From assembly GCF_030540825.1 (NCBI RefSeq), contig NZ_JAUOEO010000001.1, forward strand, positions 2,143,001-2,207,000: a stretch of DNA of 64,000 nucleotides, in the 5' to 3' direction. How positions within the stretch are numbered: position 1 is the first letter of the stretch; each line of letters begins with the position of its first letter. This stretch comes from Flavivirga spongiicola. GTDB taxonomy: Bacteria; Bacteroidota; Bacteroidia; Flavobacteriales; Flavobacteriaceae. The notes below the pieces were generated by a model. The model saw only the letters and a program-made list of their open reading frames with translations. It was not told the origin of the DNA and did no database searches. This document shows positions 53,550-63,860 of this stretch, piece by piece. The translations under genes and the position numbers were made by a program.

Positions 53550-53557
53550 TAAATTTG
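53550..53557 (+). promoter_or_regulatory. Possible -7 element of the ECF sigma gene
   Basis: TAAATTTG matches TAnnTTTG and lies 96 bp upstream of the sigma start codon at 53654. No clear -33 TTG was identified at the right spacing. Confidence 0.35.
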
Positions 53558-53653
53558 TTTAATATTGAGCAGTTTTATTATTTAGAATTCAATTCCCCAA
53601 TGTGGAATTCATAATTAAATACGGTATAATTATATAGATAATTTTTTGTAATA

Positions 53654-54253
53654 ATGTCAGGTAAGAAAGTATTTAACGAAAAGTTTTTAATTAAGGAACT
53701 TATAGGAGGTAACAACAAAGCATTCCGTAAACTTTTTGATACATACCGTAATGATGTGTATGCATATAGTATAAGCATGCTTAAAACAAAAGTACTCGCA
53801 GAAGAAATTGTACAAGACGTATTCTTGAAAATTTGGCAGCATCGGGACCGATTAAACCCCGATTTATCTTTCAAGTCTTATGTTTTTACAATTACTAGAA
53901 ATCTCACATTCAATCTTATAAGTAAAGTGGCTAATAATAGAAAACTTAAGGAAGAAGTATTTTACGAAAGCCAAGAATTCTATAATCCTATTGAAGATAA
54001 AATAGCAGAACATGATTATGAGATTATTAAAAACAATGCTATTGAACAGCTGCCACCGAAGCGCAAGATTATTTTTAAAATGTCTCGTAATGAAGGTAAA
54101 AGCTATGAAGAAATTAGTAAAGAGTTAAATATTTCAGTGAGTACAGTCAAGGGACAAATGAGCAAGGCTTTAGCAACTATTAAGGATTTCTTACAAACCC
54201 ATGGTGATGTTACACTTTTAATCACACTTCTATCGTCTAGATGGTTAGAATAA
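53654..54253 (+). CDS. ECF RNA polymerase sigma factor (SusC/FecR associated)
   Basis: The 199-residue sigma factor has region 2 (EEIVQDVFLKIWQHRDRL, SFKSYVFTITRNLTFNLI) and region 4 (PPKRKIIFKMSRNEGKSYEEISKELNISVSTVKGQMSKAL). It has the typical length of the Bacteroidota group that works with FecR and a signalling SusC. It should switch on the downstream susCD genes when released. The FecR gene follows 79 bp later. Confidence 0.95.
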   Translation: MSGKKVFNEKFLIKELIGGNNKAFRKLFDTYRNDVYAYSISMLKTKVLAEEIVQDVFLKIWQHRDRLNPDLSFKSYVFTITRNLTFNLISKVANNRKLKEEVFYESQEFYNPIEDKIAEHDYEIIKNNAIEQLPPKRKIIFKMSRNEGKSYEEISKELNISVSTVKGQMSKALATIKDFLQTHGDVTLLITLLSSRWLE

Positions 54254-54332
54254 ATTCCATTTTTTTAAAAAAGTAAGTATCGAGTAGTACTTACACCAAC
54301 CTCATCTGTATTATATACACATAAAGTATATC

Positions 54333-55511
54333 ATGCATCCAAGTAATCACATTCAAAGCATCTTAAAAAAGTTTATTCTTAATAAATGCAACAAGCAAGA
54401 AATAGAAGAAGTCATTGCTTATATTCAAAGCCTCAAAGAATCTAGTCAGATACCTTCTGTAGAGGAGGTGTTAGAACTTCTTGATGAAAAACAGATAGTG
54501 GAGCTGGAGGTTGCAAACCGAATCCATGATGATATCCTAAAGATTTCAAAAAGACAAACCACAAAACCAACTAAAAAGAAAAATTATATTTGGCGCTATA
54601 CAGCTGCTGCAATATTAGTAGGAATCCTAGCGACAAGCTATTTTTTTAGAGACAGCTTTTTTAATAATGATTTAGAAAGCTCAACTCCAATAATAGTAAA
54701 TACTAACACCATAATACCTGGTACCGACAAAGCAACATTAACCTTAGAAGATGGTTCGGTAGTAGTATTAGAAAAAGGCAATACATTCAAAACTAAAAAT
54801 GCTAGTAGTAATGGCGAAGAAATAGTTTATGAAGCAAGTAAAGATAAGTCAGTAGAAATAGCATATAACTATTTAACAATCCCAAGAGGAGGTCAATACC
54901 ATGTAAAACTAGCAGATGGCACAGAAGTATGGCTTAATTCTGAAACACAATTAAAGTACCCTACATCTTTTATAGAAGGAGAAGAACGTAAAGTTGAACT
55001 CGTTTATGGTGAAGCATATTTTGATGTGTCTCATAGTATCAATCACAAAGGTTCAAAATTTAGAGTAATTAATAATGCCCAAGAAGTTGAAGTTTTAGGG
55101 ACTGAATTTAATATAAAAGCTTATAAAGATGAGACCAGAATTTACACAACATTAGTGGAAGGCAAAGTGACTATAGATAATGGTATTTTAAAACAAAATT
55201 TAACTCCAAATCAACAGTCAAATTTGAATATTCTAAATAGTAGTATGACTATTGCTGTAGTTGATGTAGAAGGAGAAATTTCATGGAAAAGGGGCATTTT
55301 TAGCTTTAAAGGAAAACCATTAAAAGACATAATGAAAGTAATATCTAGATGGTACGATGTTGATGTAGTTTTTGTAAATAAGGATTTGGAATCGGTTAAA
55401 TTCAAAGGTAATTTGAATAAAAACCAGAGTATTGAAAGAATTCTATCAATTATGCTGTCTAGTAAACTTGATAAATACGAAATAAAGAATAAAACGATAT
55501 TATTAAAATAA
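54333..55511 (+). CDS. FecR-family anti-sigma factor
   Basis: The 392-residue inner-membrane protein has a cytoplasmic N-terminus that should bind sigma (1-80), one membrane span (about 85-105), a periplasmic FecR domain with TIPRGGQYHVKLADGTEVWLN and GEAYFDV, and a C-terminal DUF4974 domain from about 310. It transmits the signal from the STN domain of SusC to the sigma factor. Confidence 0.95.
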   Translation: MHPSNHIQSILKKFILNKCNKQEIEEVIAYIQSLKESSQIPSVEEVLELLDEKQIVELEVANRIHDDILKISKRQTTKPTKKKNYIWRYTAAAILVGILATSYFFRDSFFNNDLESSTPIIVNTNTIIPGTDKATLTLEDGSVVVLEKGNTFKTKNASSNGEEIVYEASKDKSVEIAYNYLTIPRGGQYHVKLADGTEVWLNSETQLKYPTSFIEGEERKVELVYGEAYFDVSHSINHKGSKFRVINNAQEVEVLGTEFNIKAYKDETRIYTTLVEGKVTIDNGILKQNLTPNQQSNLNILNSSMTIAVVDVEGEISWKRGIFSFKGKPLKDIMKVISRWYDVDVVFVNKDLESVKFKGNLNKNQSIERILSIMLSSKLDKYEIKNKTILLK

Positions 55512-55662
55512 ATTATTAACATCTAAAACTATAGCCTATGAAATAAAAAGAACTATCAAAAAAAAAGAAGGATAAAGTTTAACCGGCAAAAGTTTAAAAC
55601 TCTATCCCCTTGTATTATTATCAATTAATTAAATGTTTAACTAACTAATAACATACAAATTT

Positions 55663-58600
55663 ATGAAAATTAAATCAAGTAATACTTGTTTTCTATATAG
55701 AAAGCAACTTTTAATGACCCTTATGAGAACATTCATTTTCTTATTTTGCGCGACGGTTTTTTCCTTAACACCAGAAAATGTAGTATCACAAAACTCTAAA
55801 ATTAAAATAGAAAAAGATAAAACATTAACTGTTGATGAGGTTTTCGACTTAATCATGGATCAAACAGATTACAATTTTTTTTACGAAGAAGGTATATTTA
55901 AAGATTTCCCTAATGTACATGTAAAAAAAGGAGTTGTCAGAACCAATAAGTTACTTAAACGAAGCTTATTACAGGGTGATTTTGAAATCATAATAACTAA
56001 TGATTATGATATTCTCATAAAGAAAAAAAATCTAAATGCTGTAAATATACAGCAAGGACACAAAGTTTCAGGTACTATAACGGATCAATCAGGCCAACCA
56101 CTTGCAGGAGCGAACATTATCGAAAAAGGAACCTCAAATGGGGCACAAGCTGACTTTGATGGCAAATTTTCATTAATAGTAGCAGACCAGAATGCCGTAC
56201 TTGTTATTTCTTACTTGGGATACACAACAAAAGAAGCAGTTGTTGGAAACCAAACCAATATTGATATTACTTTAGTTGAAGATGCCGCTAGTTTAGACGA
56301 AGTTGTAGTTGTAGGTTACGGTACACAGAAAAAATCTAGTTTAACAAGTTCAATAACATCGGTTGACGTAGAAAATATCCAAGGTCGTTCTACTGTTAAT
56401 TTAACAGGAGCATTACAAGGTTCAACTCCAGGGTTATATCTCAGACAAGCTTCTGGACGTCCAGGAGCTGGCCCTGTTAATATTGATATTAGGGGGGCAT
56501 CAAGAAGTACTTTTAGTAATATTGGAGCGCTAATACTTGTAGATGGAATTGCAACTGAATTCAATAATGTAAACCCAGAAGATGTTGCAAATATCTCTAT
56601 TTTAAAGGATGCTGCCGCAGCTTCTATATATGGAGCAAGAGCTGCTGGAGGAGTTGTTTTAATTACAACTAAAAGAGGAAAAGAAGGAGGGCTCTCCATA
56701 AATTATAATGGACAAGCGGGGTTTCAATCTTCTCAGATATTAAACAACCTAGACTTCCTAAGTACAGCTGAGTATATGAGGTTTGCAAATACGGCACAAC
56801 AAAATGATGCAACTGCTACGGGAGCTGCATATAATCCAGTTTGGAGTGATGCACAAATAGCTGATGCAGAATCGGGTACAGGTGGTTTTCCTAGATCTTC
56901 TGAATGGAGAGATTGGATTCCAAAATCTTTTTTTCAACAAAATCATAATGTTAATATCTCAGGAGGGTCTGAGCAACTTAAATATTATACTAGTGTAGGT
57001 TTCTTAGAGCAAGATGGGTTGATTCCTAATGATGAATTTCTAAGAAAATCAATACAAATAAATTTAGATTTTAAAGCTTCTGAAAAATTAGACCTTGGTT
57101 TAAATTTAAGTTATATAAAAGAGGATAGAAATGCTCCTTCGGCTAACGATTGGAATGGATATTATGACCTTTTACGTTCAGCTATTTTAACAGATCCGAC
57201 AGTACCCTTTAGACATCCTAATGGAGAGTATAATCATAGTGCTTGGGCAGCAGCAGGAAACCCTGTGTATCTTTTAGAAAATTCAGGGACTAGGCAAGAC
57301 GACAGAGATAAATTTAGAGCAAATATTGATATAAAATATAAAATATTAGATGGTTTAAATTTCAATGTTGCATTAGGAGGAGAATTAAATCATTCAGCCT
57401 TTAATAGACAACGTTTAAGAGTTCCTTTGTATAATGAGGATGGCAGCCTGCTTAGATTTGAAGGGACTACAAGTGTTGATGAGACCTTTTCAAAACAATT
57501 TCATTACAATACTTTAGTTAGTTTGGACTATACAAAAAGTTTTGGAGATCATAACCTTTATGGATTTATTGGATATACAACAGAAAAAAATCGCTATGAT
57601 GAGCTTAACGGAAATGCGCGTAATTTTATCAACAATAACCTTAGAGAGATTAATGGTTCGGTAGGAAGTAATGAAGAGAAAAATGCTTCTGGTAGTGCTT
57701 CAGAGTGGGGTTTAAAATCTTATGTTGGAAGACTTAAATATAATTATAAAGAGAAATATTTTATAGAAGGAACGTTACGTAGAGATGGCTCTTCTAGAAT
57801 CTCACCGGTAGAACGTTATGCTTATTTCCCTTCAGTATCGGGAGCTTGGGCCATAAGTAAGGAATCCTTTATGGATAATGTAGATTTCGTAAGCAATTTA
57901 AAATTAAGAGCCTCATGGGGTAAAGTAGGGAATCAAGGAGATAATTTATATCCTTTCACACAATTTTTAAATACACCTTCTGGTGTTACAGCTTTTGGGA
58001 ATAGTCCAGTAACAGGAGCTTTTTTAGGAACGCCTGTAGATAACAGATTGAAATGGGAAGAAAAAACCAGTCGTAATTTAGGGTTAGACTTTGGGTTTTT
58101 AAACAATAGATTAACAGGGTCTTTTGATTACTTTTTTGATGAGACTAATGATATCTTAACACGTAATCCAGCACCAACAACTTTTGGACAATCATTTCCT
58201 CTAACTAATCTTTTTAGTATAGAAAATAGAGGATGGGAATTTGAGATAAACTGGCAAGAAACCAGAGGGGATTTTAGTTATAGTGTAGGATTCAATATTT
58301 CTGATGCTACAAATAAAGTTGTTGATTATGATAGAGGAGGTGCTATTCCAGGCTTAGATCCAAAATATAATGGGTTTGCAGGCAGCACTATAACTGCAAA
58401 TGGTAGAGCTACTGGTGAATGGTATGGTTTATTAACAGACGGACTGTATGTTAGTCAAGCAGAAATTGATGCCGATGGTAATTTATATAATGCACGCCCT
58501 GGAGATATAAGGTTTATAGATGCCGATGGCGATGGTGATTTAGATGGTGATGATAGAAGACCTTTTGGTAAATCAAATGTACCACACCATATCTACGGAT

Positions 58601-59112
58601 TTAACTTTTCTGTAAAATATAAAGCTTTTGATTTATCAGCTATATTTAATGGAGTTGGTTCACGGTGGCAGCCTAGACAAAATGGTGGTAATTATTTTTT
58701 AGGATATAGACCGGGACCAGCAATTTTAAGAAGCACAGCTCAAAATGCATTTTCTCTTGACAATCCTAATAAATGGGCAACATGGACACGACCAACCAAT
58801 GATTTTGGGAGATTGTTTGGAGGATTGTGGCCTTTTGGTGGTGAAAGCCGTCATTGGAATTTACGAAACTATGCTTATTTAAGGCTAAAAAATTTACAAG
58901 TGGGTTATACCATTCCTAGTAAAACATTAGAATCAACAGGTATAGGTATTACAAAAGCTAGAATATATTTTACTGGTGAAAACCTGTTTACTATAGCCAA
59001 TGGTTTTGACGATCCTATTGATCCAGAAGCAGATCAAATTTTTTCAACAGATTCACGAGCTTACTTAAGTAATCTTAGGAATTTAAGTTTAGGCCTTTCT
59101 ATCTCCTTTTAA
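55663..59112 (+). CDS. SusC/RagA TonB-dependent transporter with STN signalling domain
   Basis: The 1149-residue protein has a signal segment near residues 20-43, an STN secretin/TonB domain at about 50-122 (LTVDEVFDLIMDQTDYNF), a carboxypeptidase-D-like domain (133-215), the DEVVVVGYGTQKK motif and a plug (about 222-335), then a large beta barrel. STN plus the neighbouring FecR/sigma means this is a transducer as well as an importer. It takes up oligosaccharides together with the SusD lid encoded next. Confidence 0.97.
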   Translation: MKIKSSNTCFLYRKQLLMTLMRTFIFLFCATVFSLTPENVVSQNSKIKIEKDKTLTVDEVFDLIMDQTDYNFFYEEGIFKDFPNVHVKKGVVRTNKLLKRSLLQGDFEIIITNDYDILIKKKNLNAVNIQQGHKVSGTITDQSGQPLAGANIIEKGTSNGAQADFDGKFSLIVADQNAVLVISYLGYTTKEAVVGNQTNIDITLVEDAASLDEVVVVGYGTQKKSSLTSSITSVDVENIQGRSTVNLTGALQGSTPGLYLRQASGRPGAGPVNIDIRGASRSTFSNIGALILVDGIATEFNNVNPEDVANISILKDAAAASIYGARAAGGVVLITTKRGKEGGLSINYNGQAGFQSSQILNNLDFLSTAEYMRFANTAQQNDATATGAAYNPVWSDAQIADAESGTGGFPRSSEWRDWIPKSFFQQNHNVNISGGSEQLKYYTSVGFLEQDGLIPNDEFLRKSIQINLDFKASEKLDLGLNLSYIKEDRNAPSANDWNGYYDLLRSAILTDPTVPFRHPNGEYNHSAWAAAGNPVYLLENSGTRQDDRDKFRANIDIKYKILDGLNFNVALGGELNHSAFNRQRLRVPLYNEDGSLLRFEGTTSVDETFSKQFHYNTLVSLDYTKSFGDHNLYGFIGYTTEKNRYDELNGNARNFINNNLREINGSVGSNEEKNASGSASEWGLKSYVGRLKYNYKEKYFIEGTLRRDGSSRISPVERYAYFPSVSGAWAISKESFMDNVDFVSNLKLRASWGKVGNQGDNLYPFTQFLNTPSGVTAFGNSPVTGAFLGTPVDNRLKWEEKTSRNLGLDFGFLNNRLTGSFDYFFDETNDILTRNPAPTTFGQSFPLTNLFSIENRGWEFEINWQETRGDFSYSVGFNISDATNKVVDYDRGGAIPGLDPKYNGFAGSTITANGRATGEWYGLLTDGLYVSQAEIDADGNLYNARPGDIRFIDADGDGDLDGDDRRPFGKSNVPHHIYGFNFSVKYKAFDLSAIFNGVGSRWQPRQNGGNYFLGYRPGPAILRSTAQNAFSLDNPNKWATWTRPTNDFGRLFGGLWPFGGESRHWNLRNYAYLRLKNLQVGYTIPSKTLESTGIGITKARIYFTGENLFTIANGFDDPIDPEADQIFSTDSRAYLSNLRNLSLGLSISF

Positions 59113-59133
59113 TCATAAATAATTTATAGAATT

Positions 59134-60855
59134 ATGAAAAAATATATATTTAGTATAGCAATAGTGATTTTGTTTTTTGCAAGTTGCGAAGATCCTACAG
59201 ATGTGGCTAATTTAAATACATTAAGCCCTGATACATTTTTTAAATCACAAGGTGATTTCGAACTGTTTGTTAACTCAACTTACCAATGGAGTATCCCTAC
59301 TAGTAGTGAAATAGATTTGGATTATGGAACTGATATTTCGATAAGAAATAAAGGAAATGAAGCTGGTTCAATTTTGAGTAATGGGAATATAAGTCCTACA
59401 AATACAGGTTTAACAAGTAGATATTTTGACTATAGCTCAATAAGACATGCTTACGAGTATTTTAATGCAGTGGCTGACTTTGATGGCTTACAGGCAGAAG
59501 TTAAGGCAAATTTAGACGGGCAAGTATATTATATGTTGGCATATCGTTATTTTGCTATGTTTAGAGCTTATGAAAATGTGCCATTAGTAACAAAAGTGTT
59601 ATTGCCAGAAGAAGGAGATGTAGCCTCTTCGGATAAGGCACTAATATTAGCCGAAGCTCTCAAACATATAAATTCGGCAATAAGTAACTTGCCTTCGGAG
59701 CGTTCGGAAAGAGGTAGGTTAACTAAGTTGGCAGCTATGACCTTGAAAACAGATTTACTTTTATATACGGCATCTCGTTATAATGAATCTGGAGGAGCTA
59801 CCTATGCTGAGGCATTGACAGCTGCCAATGCAGCCATTGCTGAAGCTGATTCACAAGGTTACGGTTTAGCTGAAAGCTATTCAGGACTGTTTACGGCAGG
59901 TCTTCAAGCTTCTACAGATGCTCAAAAAGAAATTATTTTAGAAAAAGTAAGATTAGATGAAACTTTTAGAAATAGTACAAGCTCTAGACGTTTTCGTTTA
60001 AAAAGTGAAGGTGGAGAAGGTACTATGCAAGGAGCTCAGGAATTAATAGATAAATATCCATGTACAGATGGGCTACCTATTAATTTGAGCCCTTTATATG
60101 ATCCGCAACGCCCGTTTGCAAATAGAGATCCAAGACTTGCTTATTCATTTCTATACCCTGGATCAGTGATTTCTTATGTAGATGGTAGTAAACCAGATAG
60201 AATCTTTAATGGATTGGATGCTACTGCTGGTACAGATTATATTTTAGATAGTGATCTTGATGCCAATGTTTCAGGTTATTCATGTCAAAAGTATTGGGAT
60301 AAGGAAGGGCATGGATTATTTGATGGATATGCTAGCTTTATTGTATACAGGTACGCAGATTTATTATTAATGGCAGCAGAAGCAGAAAATGAAGCTACAG
60401 GACCAAGCGCTGCAGTTTATAATAGGATTTCTGAAATACGAGGTCGTACAGATGTGACTTTACCTCCAGTTAGTGCAGCTACGCACCCTTCTCAATCTAA
60501 TGTAAGAGATTTAATTCGTGATGAACGTGCTGTAGAGTTTTGTTTTGAAGGTAAACGGTATTGGGATTTAAGAAGATGGGCACTAGCTGAAACGGTATTG
60601 AACATGGATCAAAAATCTCTAAATATTAAATCGTTTAACCCAGATGGGACATTTAATTCTTTTGTAGATCAGATATTTGTTAGAACCGATATCTCAAACC
60701 CAGCAACGGAAGCATTATTCCCTATTCCTAGTGGTGCTGCAGGAGGTGTTACATTTGGAACATTTGTTTTTGACACTAAAGAATATGTTTGGCCAATATC
60801 GCAAGGAGCTATAGATGTATCTGAAGTATTAGAACAACATCCGTTATGGAATTAA
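59134..60855 (+). CDS. SusD/RagB-family nutrient-binding lipoprotein
   Basis: The 573-residue lipoprotein (signal ending FFASC, Cys18) has the SusD pattern: VNSTYQW, RYFAMFRAYENVPLV, TPR-like helices, FIVYRYADLLLMAAEAENE and VRDLIRDERAVEFCFEGKRYWDLRRW. It forms the surface lid of the adjacent SusC barrel. It starts 21 bp after susC and is followed by a strong terminator. Confidence 0.96.
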   Translation: MKKYIFSIAIVILFFASCEDPTDVANLNTLSPDTFFKSQGDFELFVNSTYQWSIPTSSEIDLDYGTDISIRNKGNEAGSILSNGNISPTNTGLTSRYFDYSSIRHAYEYFNAVADFDGLQAEVKANLDGQVYYMLAYRYFAMFRAYENVPLVTKVLLPEEGDVASSDKALILAEALKHINSAISNLPSERSERGRLTKLAAMTLKTDLLLYTASRYNESGGATYAEALTAANAAIAEADSQGYGLAESYSGLFTAGLQASTDAQKEIILEKVRLDETFRNSTSSRRFRLKSEGGEGTMQGAQELIDKYPCTDGLPINLSPLYDPQRPFANRDPRLAYSFLYPGSVISYVDGSKPDRIFNGLDATAGTDYILDSDLDANVSGYSCQKYWDKEGHGLFDGYASFIVYRYADLLLMAAEAENEATGPSAAVYNRISEIRGRTDVTLPPVSAATHPSQSNVRDLIRDERAVEFCFEGKRYWDLRRWALAETVLNMDQKSLNIKSFNPDGTFNSFVDQIFVRTDISNPATEALFPIPSGAAGGVTFGTFVFDTKEYVWPISQGAIDVSEVLEQHPLWN

Positions 60856-60902
60856 ATTTTGTAAATAAATATAGCAGTTGAATTAGTTTTAGTTTTGAAT
60901 TT

Positions 60903-60938
60903 AAAAGATGGGTTAGAATTATTTAACCCATCTTTTTT
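60903..60938 (+). terminator. Intrinsic terminator after susD
   Basis: AAAAGATGGGTTA (60903-60915) pairs with TAACCCATCTTTT (60924-60936) over an 8-nt loop, followed by Ts and an AT-rich stretch. It ends the susCD transcript and separates it from the gene at 61120. Confidence 0.85.
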
Positions 60939-61119
60939 ATTTTTTTTAGAGTTAAAAAATGTATGCTAAAGGAATAAGTTAGTATGGGTGAAATTTCTCT
61001 TTTAAACTTAATTCGATGCAATATGAAGATGTTTATAGATTAAAATACAGTTCAGATATTTTTAAAAGTAAAAATATTGGGTTTTAGAAATAATTTATAG
61101 CATAATAAAAAATAAAAAA

Positions 61120-63765
61120 ATGAAATTAAAACACGCTCTGCTGTTATTATTTACGATAAGTATATTGAACAACTGCAGAAATCCAGAAGTAGCAGAAAAT
61201 AAAAAAGAAAGCCCTGTAGACGGGAAGTGGGCCTATCAAATGGTAGACCCTTCAATAGACGATCCAGAAAAGCCCTGGTCATATTCACCAAAGCCGACTT
61301 TGGTAATAGGGACACCATTTTCTCCTAGCCCAGTACAAGTCACTTACGATGGGGCTATTTATACAGGAGAGGCAGAACTTGCTTTTTTCTATGGAGAAAC
61401 TTTGAACCCAATAACCGCACGCCAAAGAACCTTTTTTAAAGGCTGGATTCCAATTGTTCAAAATAGCTGGCAAGATGACGGCCTATTATATGAAACAGAA
61501 ATTTTCGGAACTAATGTTAAGGGTTTAGAAAAAACAAACTCATTACAATTTGCAAAAGTAACGGTTACCAACATTTCCGATCAATCAAAAGAAGCGACCG
61601 TAGCAGCAGCATCACGAACATCAGGATTAGACCATCGCTATAGAGGAGCAGTAGCCTGTCCGCCAGACACCAAGTATGTTATGAACGACAATGTCTTTAC
61701 AAGAGATGGTCAATTAATTTATAATTACGAAAAGGGCGAAACCCTTTATGCAGTTCCAGATAAAACTTACCGAGCACCGTTTACCGCAGCAGATTATCAA
61801 ATTACCCAAAGAGCAGAAGTTGGAGTAACAAAGTACAATGCAACATTGAAATCTGGAGAAAAAGCAGCATGGGTATTTAAAATGCCTCGTGTTCCCGTAC
61901 CCGTAAAAAACACAACCGCTATAACAGCAATTAAAAATGCCGATTACAATGCATATCGCAAGGAAACAATAAGTTTTTGGGAAGGTCTGGTTGAGAAGAA
62001 AGTGACGTTTAGCATCCCCGAAGAAAGAGTTGATCATGCCTATCGGGCAGCAATGGTACACCTTATATTAGCCACAAGAGAGGAAGAAGGTAGAAAACGT
62101 CAAGGAAGTGGACTGCCATACGACGGATTGTTTCTTAACGACTATTCAGATATGCGTTTGGCTTACGATGTACTAGGTCTTTATGATTATGTGAATGTAA
62201 ATACGCCTTGGCTTATAGAGCAACAAACAGAAAGCGGCATGTTTATAGACAAAAGTTTGAGCCACGGACAAGAAATATTGGCCTCTCATGGACAAGCGCT
62301 TTTCAGTATGGCACACCATTATACAATGAGTCAGGATAAAGCATATATAAAAGCAGCATACCCCTCAATAAAAAAAGGAGTAGAATGGATCGAGAACGAA
62401 CATAAGACACATGAGAATGGACTGCTACGTACCTCCACTCCTTATGACAATGAAATGATAAAAGGGTATTATACCAGTCATAACCTATGGGGGATTTTAG
62501 GGCTAAGAAGTGCAATTAATGTAGCACGATCTTTAAACAAGCAAGAAGATGTTGCTAATTGGGCAGCATTGCACGAAACCTATCTCACAGCAATAAAAAA
62601 AGCTGTTAAAACCAGTACAAAAGAAGGTCATTATTTACCACCCGGATTATATGACTATATGATAGGCGAAGACGCCAGAGCTGGATTTAAGGAATATAGA
62701 ACCAACCAAGATTGGGAAAATATGCTTTTGTTATATCCAACAGAACTTTTAGAAACCAAAGACCCCATAGTAATGGGGACCCTGGAGACCATTCGCAAAA
62801 GCAAATATAGAGAAGGGGTTATGACCTATAGAAACGGTATGCATTTACATCAGTATATAACCTATAATCAAGCACAACAATATATGGCAGCAGGTTATTA
62901 TAAACGTGCACTCACAGATTTTTATCATATTATGTTGCACAATGGATCAGTACATGAAGGTTTTGAAAATCTGGTAGACCCGTGGGAAGATCGTGATCCA
63001 GACCCATCACCATCACCCCATGCATGGGCAGCAGCGAAAACAGTTGTTTTTACAAGAAATATGCTTGTACGTGAATACGGAGGTCAAGCTGGGCTTGACC
63101 CTAAAGAGCGTAATCTTTATTTATTTTCGTTGCTATCGCCAGAATGGGCAAAAGAAGGACAGTACGTTGAAATTAAAAACGCTGTAACCGAAATGGGAGA
63201 TATTTCAGCAAAAATAGATTTCAACAGCACAGGAGCAGAAATAGTAGTCCAATCAAATTTTCATCAATTCCCACAATACATAGCTATTCCGACACCCTAT
63301 TTTAAAACATTTGAGAGTTTTGAAAGCAATGCCAAAAATTATTTTGAGAAAGATGGTATGCTCTATTTTAGTTCGGAAGTGAGTCAAATTACTATAAAAT
63401 GGAAAGACAAAAACCTTGAAGAAGAATACAATTACCAAGACATATTAAAGGCATATAGGTCAGAGCCAAATATACAATGGAAGGGATATGATGGTTTGGG
63501 AAGCCCTAAGCCAGCTATGCAGTTAATGGATGGTGAAGCAGGAGAATTAATAGCTATTGAAGGAGAAGAAGGCTATTTATTAGATGATGAGAAAAACTAT
63601 CCGGCAGAACATTTAAGTTTCAAACTAGTAGAAAAAACATTTAAAAAAGAATATAAAAGAAGATTTGAAGAGTACCTCAAAGCTGGTGAAAAAGCGATTG
63701 ATGTAACTCCTCTAAAAATATTGACTCCAGAAGAGCGAAAACAATTGTTTGAAAAGAAGAAGTAA
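61120..63765 (+). CDS. Large lipoprotein with (alpha/alpha)6 glycosidase-like domain
   Basis: The 881-residue protein has a signal sequence ending near Cys19 (ILNNC), which does not match the classical lipobox well. An N-terminal beta domain (about 40-270) is followed by a helical region (about 290-680) with six-hairpin glycosidase features: RVDHAYRAAMVHLILA, GLFLNDYSDMRLAYDVLGLYDYV, SLSHGQEILASHGQALFSMAHHY, TSTPYDNEMIKGYYTSHNLWG and HEGFENLVDPWEDRD. I cannot assign the exact GH family. Conserved Asp/Glu in NDYSDMR and HEGFENL are catalytic candidates. It lies downstream of susCD and likely cleaves the imported glycan. Confidence 0.7.
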   Translation: MKLKHALLLLFTISILNNCRNPEVAENKKESPVDGKWAYQMVDPSIDDPEKPWSYSPKPTLVIGTPFSPSPVQVTYDGAIYTGEAELAFFYGETLNPITARQRTFFKGWIPIVQNSWQDDGLLYETEIFGTNVKGLEKTNSLQFAKVTVTNISDQSKEATVAAASRTSGLDHRYRGAVACPPDTKYVMNDNVFTRDGQLIYNYEKGETLYAVPDKTYRAPFTAADYQITQRAEVGVTKYNATLKSGEKAAWVFKMPRVPVPVKNTTAITAIKNADYNAYRKETISFWEGLVEKKVTFSIPEERVDHAYRAAMVHLILATREEEGRKRQGSGLPYDGLFLNDYSDMRLAYDVLGLYDYVNVNTPWLIEQQTESGMFIDKSLSHGQEILASHGQALFSMAHHYTMSQDKAYIKAAYPSIKKGVEWIENEHKTHENGLLRTSTPYDNEMIKGYYTSHNLWGILGLRSAINVARSLNKQEDVANWAALHETYLTAIKKAVKTSTKEGHYLPPGLYDYMIGEDARAGFKEYRTNQDWENMLLLYPTELLETKDPIVMGTLETIRKSKYREGVMTYRNGMHLHQYITYNQAQQYMAAGYYKRALTDFYHIMLHNGSVHEGFENLVDPWEDRDPDPSPSPHAWAAAKTVVFTRNMLVREYGGQAGLDPKERNLYLFSLLSPEWAKEGQYVEIKNAVTEMGDISAKIDFNSTGAEIVVQSNFHQFPQYIAIPTPYFKTFESFESNAKNYFEKDGMLYFSSEVSQITIKWKDKNLEEEYNYQDILKAYRSEPNIQWKGYDGLGSPKPAMQLMDGEAGELIAIEGEEGYLLDDEKNYPAEHLSFKLVEKTFKKEYKRRFEEYLKAGEKAIDVTPLKILTPEERKQLFEKKK

Positions 63766-63832
63766 TGGTATTTTGAGTGGTTTTATCCATTTATCTGTTT
63801 TTTATAAGAAAAACCAAGATATAAATAAGAGA

Positions 63833-63860
63833 GAAATCTTTTTAAGAGATTTCGTTTTTT
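63833..63860 (+). terminator. Intrinsic terminator after the glycosidase-like gene
   Basis: GAAATCT (63833-63839) pairs with AGATTTC (63847-63853), followed by a TTTTTT run. It lies 67 bp after the stop codon. The remaining 140 bp to the window edge hold nothing recognisable. Confidence 0.7.
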
